This document shows positions 1-7,744 of a DNA stretch of 64,000 nt, piece after piece. The DNA comes from Hymenobacter glacieicola (GTDB lineage: Bacteria > Bacteroidota > Bacteroidia > Cytophagales > Hymenobacteraceae): the NCBI RefSeq assembly GCF_014640315.1, contig NZ_BMGS01000007.1:62001-126000 (forward strand), read 5' to 3'. Below the pieces are notes generated by a model that was given only the letters and a program-made list of their open reading frames with translations, did not search any database and was not told the origin of the DNA. The first letter of the stretch is position 1. The number at the start of each line of letters is the position of its first letter. A program made the translations under genes and the position numbers.

Positions 1-1998
1 GCGGCCGGCACTAAAACCTTGCGGTTTGCGCCTTCGGATACCATCAGCACCTACCTGTTCTCGTTTGCGGCCGGCAAGTTCACGCGGGTTTCGCGGCGCG
101 TAGAGGGTAGGGAAATGCAGTTTCTGCACCGGGAAACCGATAAGGACAAGCTGCGCCTGAGCCTGGACCCCATCTTCCGGATTCACGCCGACGCGCTGAC
201 GTTTCTGCAGGACTACACCGGCATTCCGTACCCGTTCCGCAAGTTCGACTTCGTGGCCCTGCCCGATTTTCAGTACGGCGGCATGGAGCACGTCGGGGCC
301 ATTGACTACAAAGCCAGCACGCTGTTCCTGGACGAAGGCGCCACCCAGGACCAGAAAATCAGCCGTTCCAACCTCATTGCCCACGAAACGGCCCACATGT
401 GGTTTGGCGACCTAGTGACCATGCAGTGGTTTAACGATGTGTGGATGAAGGAGGTGTTTGCCAACTTCATGGCCGATAAAATCACGCAGGTGGCCGTTTC
501 GGGTTCCAACTACGACCTCAAGTTCGTCATCGACCACTACCCCGCCGCCTACGGCATAGACCGCACTAGCGGGGCCAACCCCATCCGGCAGGAGCTGGAT
601 AATCTGAAAGATGCCGGCTCGCTCTACGGCAACATCATCTACCACAAAGCGCCCATTATGATGCGCCAGCTGGAGCGCCTGATGGGGGAGGAACCCTTCC
701 GGCAGGGCCTGCAGGAGTACCTGCAGAAGTACAGCTTCGGCAACGCTACCTGGCCCGACCTTATCCAGATTCTCGATGAGCGTACCCCCGCCGACCTACA
801 GGTCTGGAACCAGGTGTGGGTCAACCAGCCCGGCCGCCCCCTCTTCGACTACGCCCTGAGCATCAGCAACGGCCGCATTACCAGCCTGGAGCTTTCCCAG
901 CAGGCCGAGGATAAGTCGGAGCGGCTGTGGCCCCAGCTGTTCGAGGTGCTGCTCGTGTACCCCGGCGGCCGCACCAAAGAGCTGACGGTGAACATGAACC
1001 AGCGCCAAGTCAGCGTGCCTCAGGCCGCCGGCGAGGCCGCCCCCGCCTTTATTTTGTTCAACTCCACCGGCCTGGGCTACGGCGTGTTTCCGCTGGATAA
1101 GCAGCTGGCCGCGGGCCTGGCCACCCTGCCAAACCCCGTGGCGCGGGCCGCCGCCTACGTGAACCTCTATGAGAACATGCTCAACGGCCGCAGCATCGGG
1201 CCGCGGCAGCTGCTGGAGGTGTACCGGCAGGCCCTGCCCAAGGAAAAAGAAGAACTGAACGTGAAGCTATTGACCGGCCAGCTGACGGATATCTACTGGA
1301 AGCTGCTGCGGCCGGCGGAGCGCGTGGCCCTGGCCCCCGCCCTGGAAAAGGAGCTCTGGCAAGCCCTGCAGCAGAATCCGGCCGCCAATTCCAAGAAGCT
1401 GCTGTTCAAAGCGTACCAGTCGGTGGCCCTGACTAAAGAAGCCCAAACGCGCCTCTACCAGCTCTGGGACCAGCAGCAGGCTCCGGCGGGCGTGAAGCTG
1501 ACGGAGGACGACTACACGGTCCTGGCCCTGGCGCTGGCCGTGCGCGACTACCCCGCCGCCGCGCCCATTCTGCCCCGGCAGCTCACCCGCATCCAGAACC
1601 CCGACCGCAAAAAACGCATGGAGTTCCTGCTGCCTGCCCTCGCGCCCGACGTGCCGACGCGCGACGCCTTCTTTGCCTCCCTGGCCGACGAAAAGAACCG
1701 CGAAAAGGAAGCCTGGGTAACGTCGGCGCTGGCCTACCTGCACCACCCGCTGCGGGCCGCCACCTCCGAAAAGTACCTGCCCCAAAGCCTGGCCCTGCTC
1801 GAAGAAATCCAGCAAACCGGCGACATTTTCTTTCCCTATTCCTGGCTGCAGGCTACCCTGGGCTCCTACCAAACCCCCACCGCCGCCCGCACCGTCCGCG
1901 ACTTCCTGGCCGCCCACCCGAATTATAACCCCAAGCTTCGCGCCAAGCTGTTGCAAGCCGCCGATGATGTGTTTCGGGCCGAGAAGCTAGTGCTGTAA
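1..1998 (+). CDS. M1 family aminopeptidase, 3' part of gene
   Basis: Zinc metallopeptidase of the M1 (aminopeptidase N) family, which removes N-terminal residues from peptides. The reading frame is open to the first base of the window, so the true start lies upstream and the N-terminal domain is missing; a TTG at base 19 is only a chance start. The substrate motif GGMEH (codons near 277-291) is followed by the zinc site HETAH (from base 382) and the distal glutamate in WMKEVFANF, in the order and spacing of the family. The long helical C-terminal part after about base 900 resembles the usual M1 C-terminal domain. It is convergent with the DUF5682 gene and separated from it by a perfect 21-bp hairpin. 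A periplasmic location is likely for this group but cannot be seen because the N-terminus is cut off. Confidence 0.95.
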   Translation, partial: AAGTKTLRFAPSDTISTYLFSFAAGKFTRVSRRVEGREMQFLHRETDKDKLRLSLDPIFRIHADALTFLQDYTGIPYPFRKFDFVALPDFQYGGMEHVGAIDYKASTLFLDEGATQDQKISRSNLIAHETAHMWFGDLVTMQWFNDVWMKEVFANFMADKITQVAVSGSNYDLKFVIDHYPAAYGIDRTSGANPIRQELDNLKDAGSLYGNIIYHKAPIMMRQLERLMGEEPFRQGLQEYLQKYSFGNATWPDLIQILDERTPADLQVWNQVWVNQPGRPLFDYALSISNGRITSLELSQQAEDKSERLWPQLFEVLLVYPGGRTKELTVNMNQRQVSVPQAAGEAAPAFILFNSTGLGYGVFPLDKQLAAGLATLPNPVARAAAYVNLYENMLNGRSIGPRQLLEVYRQALPKEKEELNVKLLTGQLTDIYWKLLRPAERVALAPALEKELWQALQQNPAANSKKLLFKAYQSVALTKEAQTRLYQLWDQQQAPAGVKLTEDDYTVLALALAVRDYPAAAPILPRQLTRIQNPDRKKRMEFLLPALAPDVPTRDAFFASLADEKNREKEAWVTSALAYLHHPLRAATSEKYLPQSLALLEEIQQTGDIFFPYSWLQATLGSYQTPTAARTVRDFLAAHPNYNPKLRAKLLQAADDVFRAEKLVL

Positions 1999-2013
1999 AA
2001 GGCTATCAAAGCA

Positions 2014-2069
2014 AACCCTCCCAGACCGTCATGCTGAGCGCAGCCGAAGCATGACGGTCTGGGAGGGTT
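2014..2069. repeat. REP-like palindrome, likely bidirectional terminator
   Basis: Perfect 21-bp inverted repeat (2014-2034 and 2049-2069) with a 14-base loop. The centre reads GTCATGCTGAGCG...GAAGCATGAC, the same core seen with variations at 9743-9848, 40820-40934 and 55194-55325. It lies between two convergent genes, so it probably also ends transcription from both sides. Confidence 0.8.
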
Positions 2070-2085
2070 GTTCCTACCGAGTGCC

Positions 2086-4386
2086 CTACACCCCCAGCAA
2101 CTCCCGCAATACTGGTAGCACCCGCAGGCCGCGCTCCAGGTCAACCTCCGCTTCCGGGGCCGCGGTGGCGGCGGGGCCGCCTTTGGCCAGGGCTAGTACT
2201 TGCTGGCGCTCGGGCTGGCTGAAATCGGCGAAGGAGCGGCGCAGCAGGGGCACGGTTTCCTGGAAAACGGCTTCTTCCAGGCCGGAAAGCCAGGCATCGA
2301 GCAAGTCGAAGAGCATTCGGTTGTGGATGAGCAGCAGGCCGCTCCCCCGCAGGAAGCCTTCAATCCAGGCGGTGGCGTAGTCGGTAGGTTGGGCGGGGGC
2401 CAGGGCCAGCCCAAGCAGGGTGGCCGTGTCATCGGCGGCGAGCTGCTGGGCGTCGAAGAGTAGGCGGGTGGCCGCGCCGGCGAGTAGGCCGCTGCTGGCC
2501 GGCTGCCGGGCAATGAGGTGCAGGGCCGCGTCCCAATCGGTTTGCTGGGTGGGGCCCTGGGGTAGCAGCCGGATGGCCTGGTGGGCCGCCTCCAGGCGCT
2601 CCAGCAGCTGGCTAGCCGCGTCCCGGTCGAGGCCGGTGCAGGCCAGGGGCAGGGAAATGCACAGGCGCGGCACCAGGTGGTGGACAACCTGCGCTACCTG
2701 GGCCGTTTCGGTGCGGCGGACGTTGCCGTAGCGCAGCACGTTTATCAGCGGGGGCAGGGCCGTGAGCAGGTGGGCCACGTCGCGGGTGCCGGCGCTCAGG
2801 GTTTCCAGTCGGGATACCAGCGCGGGCAGGGCCGGGGCGAGGTCGGCCCGGAGAGCTTCCTCCAGTAGCGCGCTGATCTGGCCCAGATCGGCGGCCTGCT
2901 GGGCGCGGTGACCCGCGGCCCCGCTGGCGGCCGCCAGCACGGTGTTGCCCCAGCGCCCGGCTTCCAGCACGCCGAGCACCATTTCGGGGCGCCATTGCAG
3001 CTCCCATACTTCGTGAAAGGTGCCACTTTTGCCTTGCACGCGTTGCGGTTTACCCCAGCGGATGCCCAGCAGCTGCAGGCGGTGCAGCAGGTGGCTGCGG
3101 CCCAGGTCGAGGTCCTTGCGCAGGTCCAGGGCCAAGGTTTTCGCGGCGGCCTCGGGCTTAAGGCGCCAGGTTTTTTGCTGGAGCGCCAGATCCTGCTGCA
3201 GGGGCGAGGCCGGCAGCTCCGCGGGCACTTCGCCCAGCTTCTCGCCAATGACCAGCTGCTGGTGCACCAGCTCCAGGGCCTCGGCGTAACCACCCCCGAA
3301 GATGCTGACGGCGGCTTCTTCCAGCTCCTCAATGCCCGGCAGCGACAAGCCGCGCACGGCCGCCAGGGCCTCGGCCAGCCGCACGCCCTCAATGGCGTGA
3401 GCCGACGAGGCATCGATTTGCTGGGCCCGCAGCAGGTGAGCCGCCCGCACCATCCAGTGCGTGACGACCCGCTCGTGGGGCTCCTGAAACAGCAGCTCGT
3501 ACCAGGCCGGCGAGAGTACGCCCGCCCCGTAGCCCGACTGCCGGGCCAGGCGCTCGTAGGTCCAGGGCACCCAGGTGGCTTCGGTGGGCACTTTCTTCAG
3601 ACCTTTGAGGCGGGCTTTGTCGTCTTTGGCGTAGCCGGTCAACTGCTCCGCACGCAGTACCGGCGCGTGCCAGGCCCCGCACACCACGGCCACGCGCTGG
3701 TAGCCCTGCTTGAGGGTGGCGCGCAGGGTTTCGCGCATGTAGGCCTCGCGCAGCAGGGTTTCCCCCGATTCGGGCTGGGCCAGCTCCTCCCGCAGGGCCG
3801 TCATCATCTGCAGCACTACCCCAAACGTATCGGCGTGGCCAGCCGAGTGCTCCATGCGGGCTTCCCACCACCGCTCCCCGTCGGTGTAGCCGTCGAGGCG
3901 GGCCAGGTGGGCAATGGGGTCGGTTTCTAGGGAAGAATTCGTACTTAGTAAGGAGGAGTTGTCGGCCGCTATTTCGGCGGCGTCGTTTTCCGGGTTGGGT
4001 TGATTGCTTGACGCTGGAAACGATGGCTCCAGCAGCTCTTCCCGATTACGTGTTACGTCCTCATTGGCAAAGCGCAAGGTCATTGGCAGATCAAAGCAGC
4101 GCAGGTGGGCGCCGTGCTGCTGGCACCAGAGGGTGGCTTGCCACTCGGGCGAGAAGTAGGCAAAGGGCAGGAAGGTAGCCTGAGCGTGCTGTTTGGGGTT
4201 ATAGATCAGCAGGGCCACCGGGGGCTTCAATTCCGGGTTGGCCGCCAGTGCCAGGGCCTTTTCCCCATCGGCCGGACATTCCAGCAGCACCATATCAGGC
4301 CGAAACTCGTCCAGGGCCTTGAGCAGGCTGGCGGTGCTGCCGGGCCCGTGGTGGCGGATGCCGTAGAGGTGCAGGTCAGTGGGCAT
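2086..4386 (-). CDS. DUF5682 family protein with TraB/TIKI-like motifs
   Basis: 766-residue protein that I recognise as DUF5682, a family with no established function that travels with a MoxR-type ATPase, DUF5691 and SWIM proteins. Visible motifs are GIRHHGPGS at residues 9-17, LLECPAD at 34-40 and VVCGAWHAPVL around 234-244. A G-x-x-H near the N-terminus, a Glu after a beta strand and a late GxxH are the pattern of the TraB/TIKI/ChaN/EreA superfamily of hydrolases, so a metal-dependent hydrolase fold is my inference. Residues about 108-157 are a low-complexity insert. The C-terminal 450 residues look all-helical. The start overlaps the upstream membrane-protein gene by 11 bp, so the two are probably translationally coupled. 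It is the last gene of the operon. Confidence 0.85.
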   Translation of the reverse strand: MPTDLHLYGIRHHGPGSTASLLKALDEFRPDMVLLECPADGEKALALAANPELKPPVALLIYNPKQHAQATFLPFAYFSPEWQATLWCQQHGAHLRCFDLPMTLRFANEDVTRNREELLEPSFPASSNQPNPENDAAEIAADNSSLLSTNSSLETDPIAHLARLDGYTDGERWWEARMEHSAGHADTFGVVLQMMTALREELAQPESGETLLREAYMRETLRATLKQGYQRVAVVCGAWHAPVLRAEQLTGYAKDDKARLKGLKKVPTEATWVPWTYERLARQSGYGAGVLSPAWYELLFQEPHERVVTHWMVRAAHLLRAQQIDASSAHAIEGVRLAEALAAVRGLSLPGIEELEEAAVSIFGGGYAEALELVHQQLVIGEKLGEVPAELPASPLQQDLALQQKTWRLKPEAAAKTLALDLRKDLDLGRSHLLHRLQLLGIRWGKPQRVQGKSGTFHEVWELQWRPEMVLGVLEAGRWGNTVLAAASGAAGHRAQQAADLGQISALLEEALRADLAPALPALVSRLETLSAGTRDVAHLLTALPPLINVLRYGNVRRTETAQVAQVVHHLVPRLCISLPLACTGLDRDAASQLLERLEAAHQAIRLLPQGPTQQTDWDAALHLIARQPASSGLLAGAATRLLFDAQQLAADDTATLLGLALAPAQPTDYATAWIEGFLRGSGLLLIHNRMLFDLLDAWLSGLEEAVFQETVPLLRRSFADFSQPERQQVLALAKGGPAATAAPEAEVDLERGLRVLPVLRELLGV

Positions 4387-4954
4387 TTGAAGAAACCGTT
4401 ACACCTCGCTCCTGCAGAAGCTGTTTGGCCGCTTCCAAGGCATCGGGCACTACGGCCCGCTTCTGCACTATTTCCAGCAGGCTTTCGTCCGATTTCCTGG
4501 CAAAGGCAGATTTGAATTTAGCTACACTTTCGAGCCGGTTTTCAGCTTGCCTCTGTGGGCTGGGCGACGGAAGCACGTAGGCTCGCAGCAAGCGGTGGGC
4601 ACTCCGTTTATTGAGGAAATAGTAAATGGCTATTAACAACAGTGAAAGAGGTTGAATGCCAATCGGGCCTATCCCAACGCTTGTCTTATCGGGAGTGAAA
4701 TTGGCGAAGTTGAACAGCCCCAAGGTTAAGGTCAAAATGAGGACAGGCTTGAATAAACTTCTTTTTAAAAAGTAAACCAGCAAACTCACGACGACTCCTG
4801 CGAAACCTATGTCATGAGGAACACTGAATGCTCTGTCGTAATACGAGCCTTGGTAATACACCTTATCGAAGAGAATGAGCAGAACGGTGTAAATACATAC
4901 TCCGGATAATGCCAGCAGTGGAATAAGATTTTTATGAGTTTGATAAAGCTTCAT
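4376..4954 (-). CDS. Small membrane protein inserted in the MoxR/DUF5682 operon
   Basis: 192 residues, family not recognised. About four hydrophobic segments occupy residues 10-28, 48-64, 68-86 and 100-115, followed by a charged soluble tail with a helical stretch ending in AAKQLLQERG. Tails like this occur on other small membrane proteins of Cytophagales, as far as I recall. The ATG at 4954 lies 25 bp after the MoxR gene and the 3' end overlaps the DUF5682 start. Its sequence is visibly richer in A and T (most clearly 4620-4960) than the genes on both sides, which suggests a later insertion into the operon. It could anchor or modulate the cassette, but nothing in the sequence shows a function. 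Confidence 0.75.
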   Translation of the reverse strand: MKLYQTHKNLIPLLALSGVCIYTVLLILFDKVYYQGSYYDRAFSVPHDIGFAGVVVSLLVYFLKRSLFKPVLILTLTLGLFNFANFTPDKTSVGIGPIGIQPLSLLLIAIYYFLNKRSAHRLLRAYVLPSPSPQRQAENRLESVAKFKSAFARKSDESLLEIVQKRAVVPDALEAAKQLLQERGVTVSSNAH

Positions 4955-4979
4955 GGATTACAAGGAAAAATTGACTTTT

Positions 4980-6080
4980 CTACTCCACTACTTCCCGGCA
5001 GGCGCGGTAGAGGTCCTTCCAGCCGTCGCGCTCCTTTACGACGGTTTCCAGGTACTCCAGCCACACGACGCGGTCCTGGACGGGGTCTTTGATGACGGCG
5101 CCGGTGAGGCCGGCGGCCAGGTCGGCGGCTTGCAGGGTGCCGTCGCCGAAGTAGGCAGCCAGGGTCAGGCCGCTGTTGAGCACGGAAATGGCCTCGCCGG
5201 TGCTCAGGGTGCCGCTGGGGCTTTTAAGCTTGGTTTTGCCGTTCTCCGTCACGCCCGAGCGCAGCTCCCGGAAGATGGTCACGAGGCGGCTGATTTGCTC
5301 CAGGGCGGTGGTTGTGGGCGGCAGCTGCAGGGCCCGGCCGGTCTTCTCCACCCGCGAGTGCACAATCTGCACTTCCTCGGCGACGGAGGTAGGTAGGGGC
5401 AGCACCACGGTGTTGAAGCGGCGGCGCAGGGCGCTGCTCAACTCGTTTACGCCCTTGTCCCGGTCGTTGGCGGTGGCAATGACGTTGAAGCCGCGGGTGG
5501 CCTGCACCTCGGTGGCCAGCTCGGGCACGGGCAGCACCTTTTCCGACAGCACCGTAATGAGCGTATCCTGCACGTCGGAAGGAATGCGGGTCAGTTCTTC
5601 CACCCGCACCAGGGCGCCCTCCTGCATGCCTTTGAGCAGGGGCGAGGGCACCAGGGCCGCCGCGGAAGGGCCTTCGGCAATCAGGCGGGCGTAGTTCCAG
5701 GAGTAGCGCATGGCGTCTTCACTGGTGCCCGCCGTGCCCTGAATCAGCAGGTTGGAGTGCCCGCTGATGGCCGCCGTCAGGTGCTCGGAAACCCAGCTTT
5801 TGGCCGTGCCGGGCACCCCGAGCAGCAGCAGGGCGCGGTCGGTGGCCAGGGTAGCCACGGCAATTTCCATCAGCCGCCGCTGCCCGATGTACTTGGGCTC
5901 GATGACCAGCCCGTTATCCAGGGTGCCGCCCAGCAGATAAGTTACCACGGCCCAGGGCGAGAGTTTCCAGTTTGGCGGCTTGGGCCGGCCGTCCAGGTCG
6001 ACCAGGGCAGCGAGTTCTTCGGCGTATTGCACCTCGGCGTGCGGGCGCAGGATTTCAGCGGCGGGATTATTCAGGGGCAT
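4980..6080 (-). CDS. MoxR-type AAA+ ATPase
   Basis: 366-residue AAA+ ATPase of the MoxR group, chaperone-like ATPases that usually act with a VWA-domain partner to remodel or activate client complexes. Walker A GVPGTAKS is at residues 88-95. The Walker B region is GALVRVEELTRIPSDVQ with the acidic pair EE at 161-162, so the usual first Asp is Glu. Sensor 1 is IATAND (201-206) and the arginine-finger region is LRRRFN near 219-224. The length fits a single AAA+ module with a lid domain. It lies 59 bp downstream of DUF5691 and 25 bp upstream of the membrane-protein gene. No VWA gene is adjacent, which is unusual for a MoxR system. Confidence 0.92.
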   Translation of the reverse strand: MPLNNPAAEILRPHAEVQYAEELAALVDLDGRPKPPNWKLSPWAVVTYLLGGTLDNGLVIEPKYIGQRRLMEIAVATLATDRALLLLGVPGTAKSWVSEHLTAAISGHSNLLIQGTAGTSEDAMRYSWNYARLIAEGPSAAALVPSPLLKGMQEGALVRVEELTRIPSDVQDTLITVLSEKVLPVPELATEVQATRGFNVIATANDRDKGVNELSSALRRRFNTVVLPLPTSVAEEVQIVHSRVEKTGRALQLPPTTTALEQISRLVTIFRELRSGVTENGKTKLKSPSGTLSTGEAISVLNSGLTLAAYFGDGTLQAADLAAGLTGAVIKDPVQDRVVWLEYLETVVKERDGWKDLYRACREVVE

Positions 6081-6139
6081 CGGAGAAAGTTTGCTAGAAA
6101 GTTGGGGTAGGCTGATCCGAAGAGGGAGCTATGTGCTGG

Positions 6140-7744
6140 TTACCCGGGGCCGGGTGGTTCCTGCAGGGCTTCGATGAGCTGCTGGCGCAAGTGCAGGGCA
6201 TTGAGCAGGCGGGCCAGGCCGTTGTGAAGGTAGGGCACGTTCTGCAGCAAGGGTTGCAGGGGCTGGGCGCAGAGGTCGTGCTGGGCGGCGGGCACCACGC
6301 GGGCCATGTACTCCAGCAGCTGGCTGGCGGCGTAATGAATGCGGTGGAGCTGTTCCGGCCGACTCAGGGCATCGCGCAGCAGCTCCACCACGCGGCGGGT
6401 GAGGCGCTCGGGCCAGGGTGCGGGCACTAGGTGCAGCAGGGGCAGCCAGCGAACTTCCGGAGTCAGGTGGGGGGTAGCGTTCAGCAGCGGCAGCACCAGA
6501 TCCGTCAGCTGAGTTGCGGAAAGAACCTGGGCTATACCCGCGGCCGGCAAGGTAGCTAGTTGCTTGCGGGGTTGCTCATAAAACCATTCCAGCAGGGCAA
6601 TAGCCCATTTCTGGTCCTGATGCAGCTGGGTGGCTTCGGCCCAGGCGCTGAGCAGCAGGGCAGCCCACTCGGTGCCGGCGGCCAGGTCCAGCAACTTCAC
6701 CGGTGAAAGGTTCCAGTGAGCCGACCACCTCTCGGGCGGAAGGAGCGCCAACATCTGGCCCAGTAGCGCTGCCTTGTCGCCCGCAAATCGGGTGTCGCGC
6801 TGCTCGATGCCGTCGGCCAGCCAGGGTTTGTCCCAGGCTTCGGCAGGTAGCTCCACCAGCAGCTTCTTGCTGAGCAGGCCGCGCTTGAGCTGCACTAGGG
6901 GCTCGGCGCGCCGCCACAGCCGCTCTACCAGCCCACTGCCCGGCACCCGGACCAGAAGCAGCCGGGCCGATTGCCGGACTTCTTTGTTTTTCGAGGTCAG
7001 ATACTGCTCCAACAGGGCTTCGTCCGCAGTGCTGAGTTCCGTGCTAAGGGTGTCCAGCAAGGCCGTCTGGTTTTTGGCCGGCTCCTGGGGCAGGGTGGCG
7101 ACCAGCAATTCGCGCGCCTGGGTAGGGTTGAGGCCGCGCAGCTGAGCGAGGAAAGCGACGCGCTCCGAGAGGGTGCCAGTTTCCCAAACGGTTTCATCAG
7201 AAGCCCCGCTACTACCGGCTACAATGGGTTGCCAGGCCGGATTTTGGGCGGCCAGCCAGCGGCCGCGCTGGCCCAGCACGGCGGCCGTAGCCGCGTGCAC
7301 GTCGCGGCGGGGGCGGGCGTATTCCAGCAATGGGACCAGCAACTGGTGGGGCACCCGGCGCTGGTGGCGGGGCAGGTCTTCTAGGAAACCGCGCAACAGG
7401 CTGGCGTGCGTGCCATCCAGCAGTTGCTGAAGCAGTTGAGCGCCCGCCGGGCCCAGGGCCGGCTCCGCGTCGGGGGCGGCCGCAGGAGCACCGGGGGCCA
7501 AGGCTGGCGCGGGAGCGGGCCGGAATCCGGCTTTGCGGATCAAGGATAAGGTTCCGGCGGCCAGTAACAGCTGCTTTTCCCGGTAATCGGGGTGGGTTTC
7601 CGGCTCGGGCAGGACGAGGCCCGCATCTGGCAGGGCCTCAGGCGCTTGGCGGCTCCCGAGCAGGGCCACGCGCAGGAGCCGTTGCCAGTCGGCGGCCGGT
7701 TGGAGCGCCGGCGTGCGGGTTTGGGGCGAAGTTTCCGACATCAT
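6140..7744 (-). CDS. DUF5691 family protein
   Basis: 534 residues, recognised as DUF5691, a family of unknown function found beside SWIM, MoxR and DUF5682 genes. It begins WQRLLRVALLGSRQAP after a short leader, the typical family opening, and the rest is leucine-rich and apparently all-helical with possible HEAT-like repeats (inference). No signal peptide or membrane segment is seen, so it is probably cytoplasmic. Its ATG overlaps the stop of the SWIM gene as ATGA (7741-7744), which fixes the start and implies translational coupling. It probably acts as a scaffold or client adaptor in the ATPase cassette. Confidence 0.85.
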   Translation of the reverse strand: MMSETSPQTRTPALQPAADWQRLLRVALLGSRQAPEALPDAGLVLPEPETHPDYREKQLLLAAGTLSLIRKAGFRPAPAPALAPGAPAAAPDAEPALGPAGAQLLQQLLDGTHASLLRGFLEDLPRHQRRVPHQLLVPLLEYARPRRDVHAATAAVLGQRGRWLAAQNPAWQPIVAGSSGASDETVWETGTLSERVAFLAQLRGLNPTQARELLVATLPQEPAKNQTALLDTLSTELSTADEALLEQYLTSKNKEVRQSARLLLVRVPGSGLVERLWRRAEPLVQLKRGLLSKKLLVELPAEAWDKPWLADGIEQRDTRFAGDKAALLGQMLALLPPERWSAHWNLSPVKLLDLAAGTEWAALLLSAWAEATQLHQDQKWAIALLEWFYEQPRKQLATLPAAGIAQVLSATQLTDLVLPLLNATPHLTPEVRWLPLLHLVPAPWPERLTRRVVELLRDALSRPEQLHRIHYAASQLLEYMARVVPAAQHDLCAQPLQPLLQNVPYLHNGLARLLNALHLRQQLIEALQEPPGPG

